Assembly: GCA_024398105.1 (NCBI GenBank)
Contig: JAKSJP010000005.1
Span: forward strand, 1-64,000
DNA length: 64,000 nt
Direction: 5' to 3'
DNA from: Bacteroidales bacterium
Lineage (GTDB): Bacteria; Bacteroidota; Bacteroidia; Bacteroidales; UBA932
This document shows positions 1 through 7,947 of this stretch, piece by piece. Under the pieces are notes generated by a model, which saw nothing but the letters and a program-made list of their open reading frames with translations, did no database searches and had not been told where the DNA came from. Made by a program: the position numbers and the translations under genes. Each line of letters begins with the position of its first letter. Position 1 is the first letter of the stretch.

Positions 1-2
1 AC

Positions 3-1034
3 CGGTCGTTCCTGGAATCGACAAAGGGACATCGCATTGCAATAGCCATCGATCCTTGCTATATCTCCAAGTCCGGCAAGAAGACCCCAGGCATCGACTG
101 GTTCTGGTCCGGTTGCGCAGCTGCCATGAAAAAGGGGCTTGAGATACTCGGCATCTCCATCGTCGATGCCGATGCCAAGGACTCTGTGTTCCTCAAGGCG
201 GAGCAGACCTTCACCGACAAGAAGCGTGGTCGTAAGCCAGACTGCACCAAGGGGATGAAAGATCCCGACTCCCTCACCGGATGGTATCTGAGGATGCTCA
301 ATCGTAACTGCAAGCAACTGCTGTCTATCTGCAAGCTCATTGTAGCAGATGCATACTTCTCCAAAGAGAGCTTCGTGACAGGAGTCAAGACACTTGGCTT
401 TGACCTTATCAGCCGCTTCCGCGATGATGTCAACCTCAAGTACATGTACACGGGTCCAAAGTCTGGCAAGCGGGGCCGCCCGCAGAAGTTTGCCGGCAAG
501 GTTGACCTCAAGAATCTGGACATGAATGTCTTCACGGAGGACTACACAACAGAGGGCAAGCTCGTATACAAGATGTACACTGCCGTTGTCTGGGCTGTGA
601 GCCTTGGATGTGAGGTTAGAGTCGTCCTGGTTGATTACGAGGATGCGGAAAAGAAGCGTCAGACCAGGAAGGTCTTCTTCTCAACCGACACCTCGATGTC
701 TGCACGCGACATCTTCGACATTTACCGGACACGTTTCCAGCTGGAGTTTGTCTTTCGCGATGCCAAGCAGTTCACCGGACTCACACATTGTCAGGCTAGA
801 AACAAGGAGGCTCTGTCGTTTGCTTTCAACGCTTCGCTCACTTCCGTCAACCTTGCCAGAGCCTTCGCCCGTCAGCAAGGGATGGATCTCTCGGTCGGTT
901 CAACCAAAACCCTGCTGCACAACGCTGCAATGGTGGATCGATTTATTGCAATGTCCGGAAAATCTCCGAACATGCGATTAAATAACACTGATTTCAAAGA
1001 ACTTTTATTCTACGGCGTTCGCGCCGTGGCGTAA
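3..1034 (+). CDS. IS4-like DDE transposase (5' end outside window)
   Basis: The reading frame is open from the left edge, so only the C-terminal part of the transposase is present. A first catalytic Asp region reads IAIDPCYISKSGKKTPG just before the first Met. A second lies in LIVADAYFSK, and the third is the FRDAKQFTGL segment, which resembles the YREK-type signature of IS4-group DDE transposases. The protein would cut and paste its own element. It ends 25 bp before the first gene of a Wadjet/Mks-like operon, exactly where the kleisin gene of that operon would be expected. The family assignment rests on motif spacing only; the IS name is unknown. The neighbouring genes read in the same direction. 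Confidence 0.85.
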   Translation, partial: RSFLESTKGHRIAIAIDPCYISKSGKKTPGIDWFWSGCAAAMKKGLEILGISIVDADAKDSVFLKAEQTFTDKKRGRKPDCTKGMKDPDSLTGWYLRMLNRNCKQLLSICKLIVADAYFSKESFVTGVKTLGFDLISRFRDDVNLKYMYTGPKSGKRGRPQKFAGKVDLKNLDMNVFTEDYTTEGKLVYKMYTAVVWAVSLGCEVRVVLVDYEDAEKKRQTRKVFFSTDTSMSARDIFDIYRTRFQLEFVFRDAKQFTGLTHCQARNKEALSFAFNASLTSVNLARAFARQQGMDLSVGSTKTLLHNAAMVDRFIAMSGKSPNMRLNNTDFKELLFYGVRAVA

Positions 1035-1046
1035 CTTTTATAAAAT
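1012..1046 (+). terminator. UUCG-loop hairpin at the transposase 3' end
   Basis: ACGGCG and CGCCGT form a perfect 6-bp stem around a TTCG tetraloop. A short T-rich stretch (CTTTTATAA) follows. The hairpin overlaps the transposase stop codon and may end IS transcription before the next operon. The U-tract is weak. Confidence 0.4.
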
Positions 1047-1059
1047 TAACGAACTATTG

Positions 1060-1611
1060 ATGAAGTATACAAAAGAAATATTTGACAGCCTTAGCAGGGG
1101 CGGATTCGTCTGCAGCAACAGCGTGCGACAGAGCGTGAAGCGCTGGTATGAGGCGATCGAGGATGATTATGACAGCTACAAGGAATATTTCGATGGCATC
1201 GGATTTACCCTTGAGAGCGGTAATGGCTATTATTATTTCACGCGAGTGGAATCGAAGGTTGAACTGAATGACAAGCTTGAGCGTTTCTCGCGATGGATCG
1301 ACCGTCTGGACTTTGTGAAGACCTTCAACAGCGCGTTCGGACCTGGCTTCACATTCCAGCGCTCCAATATCCTGGAACAGATGGCGGCGGACATAGAACT
1401 GAAGGATAAGGCCACGAAGCTTTATAAGGAAAAGATGACGCTGGAGGAAGTCGTCGAGAAGCTTGTCGACGAGATGGAGAAAATGGGCTTCATAGAGCTC
1501 GAGAACGAGTTGGACGGAACATGGAAAGTGACCAGCGCGTTCCATTATATTGAGGAATTGGTTGATTGTCTGATTGTATCGGAGGAGGTAGAGAATGAGG
1601 TGTCTGAATAA
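1060..1611 (+). CDS. JetB/MksE-like (MukE family) condensin subunit
   Basis: This is a protein of about 183 aa placed immediately before a large SMC-like ATPase, the usual position of MukE/MksE/JetB. It has the acidic, winged-helix-like composition of that family. An N-terminal stretch ends in GNGYYYF and a C-terminal helix-rich segment follows. MukE-type proteins bridge the kleisin and the SMC heads. ATG at 1060 was preferred over TTG at 1057. The 3' end overlaps the next gene by 17 bp, so translation is probably coupled. The start lies only 25 bp after the transposase stop, so a few native N-terminal residues or the original ribosome binding site may have been replaced by the IS. Family assignment is from context plus sequence character. 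Confidence 0.72.
   Translation: MKYTKEIFDSLSRGGFVCSNSVRQSVKRWYEAIEDDYDSYKEYFDGIGFTLESGNGYYYFTRVESKVELNDKLERFSRWIDRLDFVKTFNSAFGPGFTFQRSNILEQMAADIELKDKATKLYKEKMTLEEVVEKLVDEMEKMGFIELENELDGTWKVTSAFHYIEELVDCLIVSEEVENEVSE
1581..1588 (+). promoter_or_regulatory. Strong Shine-Dalgarno for the SMC gene
   Basis: GGAGGAGG lies 6 bp before the ATG at 1595, inside the end of the MukE-like gene. Such a strong SD is uncommon in Bacteroidota and supports this start codon. Confidence 0.6.
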
Positions 1612-4600
1612 AGTCGTATTCATCAATAGCGCCAATACGCCATATGCAGAGGTGCGTCTGGACGGAAATGTCCATTTCATCGGAACGCAGGGAGTCGGCA
1701 AGAGTACACTCCTTAGGGCAATCCTGTTTTTCTACAACGGAGATAAGACGAAACTCGGAATCCCGAAGGAGAAGAAGGGCTTCGACGACTTCTACCTGCC
1801 GCATTCCAATTCCTACATCGTATACGAGGTGGGACATGAACATGGTCCCTTCAGCATCGTAGTGTTCCGGAATCAGGGACGTGCCTGTTTCCGTTTCATT
1901 GACGCGCCATATGACCGTGACTGGTTCGTCGACGGAATGAGCGGAGATGTGACCAGCGAGTATACAGTCATACGTCAGCGTCTTGATGGACACTATATGA
2001 GCCGTATCGTGGACCATTATGAGGAATACCGTAACATCATATATGGAAATCATCGCGCAACGGACAAGGAGTTCTACAAGTTTGCGTTCATGGAGAGCCA
2101 GAAGTATCAGAATATCCCGCGAAGCCTGCAGAATGTATTCCTGAACTCGCGTGTGGATGCGGATTTCATCAAGGAGATCATCATCCGGAGCATCAATGAT
2201 GAGGAAGCTGCCATAGACCTTGGGTATTATCGAAGGCAGGTCGCTGATTTCAAGCAGGAATACGACGATATCTCCATCTGGTTCAGAACGAATTCCAAGG
2301 GCGAGAATGTAGTCAGGCTTCAGGCCGAGAAGGTGATAAAAGGCTACCAGTCGCTTCTCTATATGAAGGAGCAGATGGTGGATGTGTATTCCCAGATGCT
2401 TTTTGCAATCAGCGATGCTGAGAAGAAGATCCCATTGCTGCGCAAGCAGGCTGAGAGCTCGGCATCGGATGTCCAGAAACTGGAGAGGCTCCTATCGGAG
2501 GAGAAGGATAAGTTCGATAAGGAATATGCGGAGATCAACAAGTCTCTTGGTGCTGTGGAGGCGAAGCTGAAGGAGATCAAGGCCAAACGCAAGAAGTATT
2601 CTGAAATCAGGATAGAGGAGATTCTGGCCCGTGTGGAGGCTGAGTACCAGGTACGCGGTCGCCTGGACTCTCTGCGCCAGACCAGGGATACCCTCATGCG
2701 TGAATATGAGTCCCTTTCGGCCAAGTATGAGGCACTTGAGAACAATCTGAAGGCAGACTACCAGAGACAGGAGTCATTCTGTAAGGAGAAGATATCCTCG
2801 GCTCGCGAAGAGTATATGAAAGCCTCCGAGAAACTGTCTCTCGCCAACGAACGCAAGCGCTCGGAGATAGAGGCCTCACATTCGGAGGCCATGGCCCTGA
2901 TCGACGAGAAGATGGAGGAACTGAGGGCAAAGGAACAGGTCCATGGCGAGTCCGTGGTACGTCTCAACTATTTCAAACCTCTTGGAGAGCAGATCGAGGC
3001 TCAGAAGGGAGTGATCGCCGGTCTGCGTACTGATGGCTTGACACTTGGGAATGAGATCCGGGCACTTGACGCAGAGATCGGCGCACTCACTAAGGACCAT
3101 GAAGTTTCCCGGGCACGCCATGAACATGAACGTAATGCCAGGCTCGAGGCTTTGAAGCGCGATGCGGATGATTGCATGCGCAAGATTGAAGAGATTGATG
3201 CAATGCTATCCGGATCTGCAGGATCCCTGTACGAGTGGCTTGACGGCAATATGCCTGGATGGGAACATACCATAGGCAAGGTTGTCGACGAGAAGAAGAT
3301 CCTTTATCGCATGGGCCTTAAGCCGGTTTTGTCGGCTTCTTCGGAGGGGCTTTTCGGTGTCAAGCTGGACCTTGGCGAGGTTGAATCGACTGTCCGCACA
3401 CCATCTGACCTGAAGATGGACCGTTCTGCATATGAGGAAGCTCTGAATGATATAGAAGCTTCCAAGGCAGAGGTGGTCCTGGCCTGTGAAAAGGCCCTGG
3501 CCGGGCTTTCGGACCAGATGGCTCCTAAGACGAAGGAACTGCGCCAGATGAAAGGTGTGGCGGAGGCTAAGCTTCAGTCCCTTCCTCAGAAGATCAAGGA
3601 AGCACAGGTCAATCTGCAGGCACTTGAGGACAGGCAGTCTGAGATGATCATGGCAAGGAAGAACGAACTGGATGAGGTCAAGCTGGCCCTGGTGGGATCG
3701 CGTCAGGCCATTCAGCAGGAACGCTCGGAATCCATCAAGGTCCATGACAAAGCTCTCAAGGCTTTGCAGAAAGATTTCTCAGAGGCCAGACAGCAGCTGG
3801 AAAATGTCCGTGATGCAAAGATCGGAGACGCGAATGCGGAAATAGCTCGTCACAAGGTAGCTTTTGATGCCTCTGTCTCAGACCTTAAGCTCAGACGGGA
3901 TATCGAACTTAAGGGTGCGGGCGTAGATACTGAAGCCCTGAACGATTGCGAGCGTAGGATTTCTCAGGAAGAGGTTGAACTGAAGTACATAGATGTCAAT
4001 AGGTCCATCTGTCTTGAGTATCAGATAGATAAGCGCGATCTTTTCGACAATGAGGAAGAACTGCGTGACAATAAGCAGGCTCTTGACTCCAAGAAAGAAC
4101 AGTTGAAAGCCAAGTTCGATGTGCGTGGCCAGAGGCTACAGGAACAGAAGCGTGCCGCCCAGGCTCAGCTTGAGTCTGTGAGGAACACTATCCATGAATG
4201 CGAAGAAGGCATAGACAAGTGTGTTGACTTCCAGAACAGCGAGACCATATTCCCTGCATTCCTCTCCGATGTCCGCGAACGCGCGACGATGGTCTCGGCG
4301 CTGTCGCTGCTCGAGTCCATGCATGATCTCATACTGCAGCGCAACGAACGCTCTTCGCAGTTCAAGCAGGCAGTGAACATATTCAAGGGCTATTTCGGTC
4401 CTGGGAACACTTTCAATTTCAAGACGAATATCGTCAGTGATGAAGACTATATGGACTACGCCGCCGGCCTGGAGGAGTTCGTAAGGCAGGAGAAGATAGA
4501 AGATTACCGTGGACGAACGAGTGACCGCTATCTCGAGATTCTCTCACGCGTTTCCCGAGAGATGGGTGACCTGACTCGTGGCGGCTCTGAGGTCGAGAAG

Positions 4601-5269
4601 ATCATCAAGGACATCAACTATGACTTCAAGGAGAAGAATTTCGTCGGAGCCATCAAGAGTATCGAGATACGCAGGACTGATTCCGGTGACAAGATGGTCC
4701 AGCTTCTGTTGAGGATAAAGGAGTTCAGTGATGAGAACCAGTTCCATCTCAGCGGCATCAACCTGTTCAGCGATACGGACGAACATTCTGACATCAACCG
4801 CCAGGCGGTGCGCTATCTTCAGGACTTCATGGGCTGTCTCAGCGAGTTCGCAAGCAAGCAGTATCTGTCGCTTACAGATACATTCCAGCTGCAGTTCCGT
4901 GTGGTTGAGAATGACAATGACACCGGATGGGTGGAGAAGATCGCGAATGTGGGTTCTGATGGAACTGACATACTTGTCAAGGCTATGGTGAATATCATGC
5001 TCATAAATGTCTTCAAGGAGAAAGTTTCACGCAGGTTCGGTGAGTTCAGGATACATTGTATGATGGATGAGGTAGGCAAGCTTCATCCATCCAACGTGAA
5101 GGGTATCCTGGATTTTGCAAACAGCCGTAATATATTGTTAGTCAATAGCTCGCCGACCACATATAACGTCAGCGATTACAGATATACCTACCTTTTGCAG
5201 AAGGATGGTTCTTCCAAGACTATAGTCACGCCACTCATTACCCGTAAGGAGGCGGAGATAGGACAATGA
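1595..5269 (+). CDS. JetC/MksB-like SMC ATPase
   Basis: This 1224-aa protein has the SMC plan. The N-terminal head carries Walker A GTQGVGKST (residues 30-38). Long Glu/Lys/Arg/Gln-rich coiled coils follow on both sides of a non-coiled hinge-like block near residue 540-590. The C-terminal head has a signature-like segment (DGTDILVKAMVNIMLI) and a Walker B region ending in MMDEVGKL, with D1158 and E1159. In Wadjet/Mks systems the ATPase loads on plasmid DNA, extrudes loops and presents DNA to the Toprim nuclease subunit. The gene overlaps its upstream neighbour by 17 bp and its downstream one by 4 bp, so a single operon is clear. It is not cellular SMC or RecN, because it has a MukE-like partner and a Toprim partner. 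Confidence 0.85.
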   Translation: MRCLNKVVFINSANTPYAEVRLDGNVHFIGTQGVGKSTLLRAILFFYNGDKTKLGIPKEKKGFDDFYLPHSNSYIVYEVGHEHGPFSIVVFRNQGRACFRFIDAPYDRDWFVDGMSGDVTSEYTVIRQRLDGHYMSRIVDHYEEYRNIIYGNHRATDKEFYKFAFMESQKYQNIPRSLQNVFLNSRVDADFIKEIIIRSINDEEAAIDLGYYRRQVADFKQEYDDISIWFRTNSKGENVVRLQAEKVIKGYQSLLYMKEQMVDVYSQMLFAISDAEKKIPLLRKQAESSASDVQKLERLLSEEKDKFDKEYAEINKSLGAVEAKLKEIKAKRKKYSEIRIEEILARVEAEYQVRGRLDSLRQTRDTLMREYESLSAKYEALENNLKADYQRQESFCKEKISSAREEYMKASEKLSLANERKRSEIEASHSEAMALIDEKMEELRAKEQVHGESVVRLNYFKPLGEQIEAQKGVIAGLRTDGLTLGNEIRALDAEIGALTKDHEVSRARHEHERNARLEALKRDADDCMRKIEEIDAMLSGSAGSLYEWLDGNMPGWEHTIGKVVDEKKILYRMGLKPVLSASSEGLFGVKLDLGEVESTVRTPSDLKMDRSAYEEALNDIEASKAEVVLACEKALAGLSDQMAPKTKELRQMKGVAEAKLQSLPQKIKEAQVNLQALEDRQSEMIMARKNELDEVKLALVGSRQAIQQERSESIKVHDKALKALQKDFSEARQQLENVRDAKIGDANAEIARHKVAFDASVSDLKLRRDIELKGAGVDTEALNDCERRISQEEVELKYIDVNRSICLEYQIDKRDLFDNEEELRDNKQALDSKKEQLKAKFDVRGQRLQEQKRAAQAQLESVRNTIHECEEGIDKCVDFQNSETIFPAFLSDVRERATMVSALSLLESMHDLILQRNERSSQFKQAVNIFKGYFGPGNTFNFKTNIVSDEDYMDYAAGLEEFVRQEKIEDYRGRTSDRYLEILSRVSREMGDLTRGGSEVEKIIKDINYDFKEKNFVGAIKSIEIRRTDSGDKMVQLLLRIKEFSDENQFHLSGINLFSDTDEHSDINRQAVRYLQDFMGCLSEFASKQYLSLTDTFQLQFRVVENDNDTGWVEKIANVGSDGTDILVKAMVNIMLINVFKEKVSRRFGEFRIHCMMDEVGKLHPSNVKGILDFANSRNILLVNSSPTTYNVSDYRYTYLLQKDGSSKTIVTPLITRKEAEIGQ

Positions 5270-6060
5270 AAAAGAGTGATATAGCTATTCTTGAGATACT
5301 TGCTCGAGGAGAGACTGTCGGTGCCAGCCGGCTGAAAGGAGAGCTGCTGGAACGTCTGCGTGATGAACACCTGATAGTGTCAGTTTCCCATGGCAGCCGC
5401 GTGTCATACAGGGCGCTTGATCCTTCTATGATTGAAGTCCCTGACCTGTCTTTTGAAACCAGGGCGGACCAGGTCGCGGCCTTTGGTGATTCCAAAGTGC
5501 TATATGTCCGTTCATGCCCAGGTTTTCCGGTGAATTCGTATGTGCCGATACATGCATGTCTAGATGGCCGTCCATTGGACATTTATCCGGACGAAGGCAC
5601 TTTTATGTTTGTAAGCGACTGGCAGAAGTTCACTTTGCCGGAAGACGTTGTCGTCGTAGGTGTCGAGAACATGGAGAACTTCCGCAAGGTCCGCTCGCAA
5701 AGGTATCTCTTCCAGTCCCTATGTGCACCTGTGCTTTTTGTTTCAAGATATCCTCAGACGGGTGATCTTGTGCATTGGCTTCAGACAATCTCTAACCGTT
5801 ATGTCCATTTCGGTGATCTGGATCTGGCGGGAGTCAATATCTATCTTACAGAGTTCTACAACCGTCTAGGTGAAAGGGCCTCGTTCTTCATCCCGTTTGA
5901 TACAGATGAGCGTCTCCGTCTAGGCTCGCGTGAACGCTATGACAATCAGATTGCCAGATTCGGGCATATGGCAGTCCCGGACACTCGCGTCCAGTATCTT
6001 GTCGACCTGATCCATAAGCACAAGAAAGGGTATGATCAGGAAGGGTATATAGTGCCCTGA
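5266..6060 (+). CDS. JetD/MksG-like Toprim nuclease subunit
   Basis: This 264-aa protein starts inside the stop codon of the SMC gene (ATGA overlap). The first 50 residues look like a winged helix (SDIAILEILARGETVGASRL). The C-terminal half holds a Toprim fold: the acidic residue E134 in VVVGVENMENF and the D184-x-D186 pair in FGDLDLAGVNIY. These are the metal-binding positions shared with topoisomerase VI A and with JetD, which cleaves the DNA captured by the SMC motor. The protein is shorter than the roughly 380-400 aa of type I JetD, so it belongs to another Wadjet/Mks subtype. It is the last gene of the operon; a weak hairpin follows. Confidence 0.8.
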   Translation: MKKSDIAILEILARGETVGASRLKGELLERLRDEHLIVSVSHGSRVSYRALDPSMIEVPDLSFETRADQVAAFGDSKVLYVRSCPGFPVNSYVPIHACLDGRPLDIYPDEGTFMFVSDWQKFTLPEDVVVVGVENMENFRKVRSQRYLFQSLCAPVLFVSRYPQTGDLVHWLQTISNRYVHFGDLDLAGVNIYLTEFYNRLGERASFFIPFDTDERLRLGSRERYDNQIARFGHMAVPDTRVQYLVDLIHKHKKGYDQEGYIVP

Positions 6061-6135
6061 CCTGATCCGAGTTTACCGGAAGGCGCTGTTTTGTCTGAAA
6101 GGTAACTGTCTATCTATTAATTACTTATGCCAACT

Positions 6136-6159
6136 CCCATTGCCGCCACGACCAATGGG
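6136..6159. terminator. Weak hairpin after the Wadjet-like operon
   Basis: CCCATTG and CAATGGG form a 7-bp stem with a 10-nt loop about 75 bp after the Toprim gene. There is no clear U-tract, so terminator function is uncertain. The remaining 6061-6279 shows nothing else. Confidence 0.25.
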
Positions 6160-6279
6160 GCTTGTGTAAAGTGATTGAATGTCAGCGACTTACGTTCCAG
6201 CAAAAAAATCCGGGCGGACGTCAAGACACGCATTACGCAGAGTTTTTGTATATTAGCAAGACTAAATGCCCAAAGATTT

Positions 6280-7434
6280 ATGAAACATCCCGCTCACTCC
6301 CCACTCACCCTAGTTTGTCTCTTGATGATGCTATTCTCAGCCCCGTCTGCCAAGGCGCAGGGCGTGAGGGATCTGGTCTCGGCGATTCTGGGCGCGGCGG
6401 TCGAGCAGGTGACGGGCATAACTGATGCGGCCGAGGCAGCGGCGGACCAGCAGAACCTTGCGCAGTGGAAGATTCCGGCCGGCAATTACAGCGGAATTAC
6501 CCCGCTCGAGACGGCGGTCAGGGCGGCTGACGGTACGGTTTCATGTCGGTACGCGGTCGTAAGTGACAAGGGTTCGAGCGATGGCTTCTTTGTCTGGAGG
6601 ATCGTCCAGGATGGATTGGACGGACATGTTGTCGAGGTCGTCAATGAGGGCTTTCTGGCGAACATGGTTTCGGCGACGTCCAGCCGTGATTGCGAGGGAG
6701 TCGTCTTCGTACCGCACTCTGGCACCCTCTTCATCTCCGGCGAGGGCGACGGGAGGGTCCTGGAGTATGACCTGAAGGGCCAGAGGACCGGGCGTGAGCT
6801 GGAAGTGCCGGTTGTGTTCAGGACGGCGGTGGGTAATCAGGGCCTGGAGGCACTGGCCTATGGTGGTAAGAAGCCGCTTTTCTGGCTGACTTCGGAAACG
6901 ATGCTGAAGGCGGACAAGGCGACGGACGGCGGAACGGCAGGTACCATGAACCTGTTGCGTATTGTGTCGTTCGGTGCGGATCTCAAGGCCGAGCGGCAGT
7001 GGGCCTATCAGATGGATCCGGCTGCGGTGCGGACGCCTGGGTCGATCTATGCTTTCGGTGTGCCGGAGCTTTGTGCGTTGCCGGACGGACGTCTGCTGGT
7101 GCTCGAGCGTGAGGCGAATGTCACGAGTGCGTACGTCGGGTCGACGGTATCATGCCGACTGTATTCGGTCTCTCCGAAGAAGTCCAGGAGTCTGCGTTCG
7201 GACCGCCCTCTGTCGGAGCTTGGTGAACGCGCGTTCCTGCGTAAGAAGCTGGTGGACAGCTGGACGACGTCGCTTTCGCTTGCCGGAATCAATTGGGCGA
7301 ATTACGAGGGCATGTGCCTTGGCGCAACCCTTTCTGACGGCCGCAGGACGCTGATTCTGGTCAGTGATTCGCAGGGCGGCTACGGCAAGGCCGGCTTCAA
7401 TCTGGCCGATTTTGTCAAGGTTGTGGTTCTTTAG
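6280..7434 (+). CDS. Secreted esterase-like-activity-of-phytase domain protein
   Basis: The protein is about 384 aa. It begins with a signal peptide (MKHPAHSPLTLVCLLMMLFS, cleavage near AKA-QG), so it is exported. The rest resembles the phytase-like beta-propeller family (PF13449 type). Repeated blocks match its pattern: DCEGVVFVPHSGTLFISGEG, a NQGLEALAYGG block, a GVPELCALPDGRLLVLERE block, and NYEGMCLG followed by LILVSDSQGG. Members are secreted phosphoesterase-like proteins of uncertain substrate. The ATG at 6280 was chosen because it gives a clean signal peptide; an in-frame upstream TTG would add an unlikely basic leader. It stands alone between the Wadjet-like operon and a decayed gene. 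Confidence 0.75.
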   Translation: MKHPAHSPLTLVCLLMMLFSAPSAKAQGVRDLVSAILGAAVEQVTGITDAAEAAADQQNLAQWKIPAGNYSGITPLETAVRAADGTVSCRYAVVSDKGSSDGFFVWRIVQDGLDGHVVEVVNEGFLANMVSATSSRDCEGVVFVPHSGTLFISGEGDGRVLEYDLKGQRTGRELEVPVVFRTAVGNQGLEALAYGGKKPLFWLTSETMLKADKATDGGTAGTMNLLRIVSFGADLKAERQWAYQMDPAAVRTPGSIYAFGVPELCALPDGRLLVLEREANVTSAYVGSTVSCRLYSVSPKKSRSLRSDRPLSELGERAFLRKKLVDSWTTSLSLAGINWANYEGMCLGATLSDGRRTLILVSDSQGGYGKAGFNLADFVKVVVL

Positions 7435-7516
7435 GACCATGGTTGGTGTTTCATCCCGAAAAATCGGCGTTTCATCAAGAAAATCCTCAATTTAAAACGG
7501 TTGTTTTATGCATTCT

Positions 7517-7548
7517 GAATAACTTGGTTATTCGGTTGACATTTTTTA
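7517..7548 (+). terminator. Terminator hairpin after the phytase-like gene
   Basis: GAATAAC-TTG-GTTATTC is a perfect 7-bp stem with a 3-nt loop. It is followed 8 nt later by a run of six T residues. It lies about 80 bp after the stop codon. Between the stop and the hairpin, two copies of GTTTCATC followed by a GAAAA block occur about 19 bp apart, meaning unknown. Confidence 0.5.
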
Positions 7549-7561
7549 TCCTATTCGTTAG

Positions 7562-7864
7562 CATACAGCGCAAACTATAGCTAACCTACTTTTTGACACA
7601 CTTCATGCATCCACAAATTACTCATGGGATACTATTGATGGTCAGATGGGCGTTAGATTTGCTTCAAAAACTGATCCTTCGCAATATATCTTCCTTCCAA
7701 ACGGCATCTATCTTTCAGCGAGCAGTATTGATGCAGATTATTATTATGCTCTTTGGTTCATGAATTCTGACGATCCAGCATTCAGATTGGAGCCAAGTAC
7801 TGATAGAGGTGAATACGTATACGACTTAGCATCTGCTGTTTATCTCTGTATTCTCCCTCAGTAG
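7562..7864 (+). pseudogene. Remnant of a FISUMP-type surface protein
   Basis: About 100 codons are open after an in-frame TAG. The frame reads STNYSWDTIDGQMGVRF and then TDPSQYIFLPNGIYL. This resembles the C-terminal part of the Fibrobacter succinogenes major paralogous (FISUMP) domain, where a WTT-NG-GY stretch precedes SIFLPAAG and an aromatic-rich tail. No start codon, signal peptide or upstream domain is present. The conserved tail is degraded (YVYDLASAVYLCILPQ). I read it as the truncated end of a lost gene. The identification is by resemblance only. Confidence 0.4.
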
Positions 7865-7884
7865 CATATAATGTAATCCATAAC

Positions 7885-7912
7885 AAAAGGCCCAGAGTTC
7901 TCTGGGCCTTTT
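7885..7912. terminator. Perfect bidirectional terminator
   Basis: AAAAGGCCCAGAG and its exact complement CTCTGGGCCTTTT form a 13-bp stem around a 2-nt TT centre. A-tract and T-tract flanks let it work on both strands. It sits between the remnant on the plus strand and the nuclease gene on the minus strand. Confidence 0.85.
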
Positions 7913-7947
7913 CTCTACTGTATCTCCTCCTTCCAACCACCATGATC

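Larger units (their letters stand above)
1..1056 (+). mobile_element. Right end of an insertion sequence
   Basis: The transposase stop is at 1032-1034 and the next gene starts at 1060, so the right terminus of the element must fall in this short gap or just beyond it. The left end is outside the window, so the inverted repeats and target duplication cannot be checked here. The exact right boundary is a guess. Confidence 0.55.

Noticed and set aside
6175..6279. N-terminal extension of the phytase-like protein
   Set aside because: It needs a TTG start and would place 35 mostly basic residues before a clean signal peptide that begins at the ATG at 6280.
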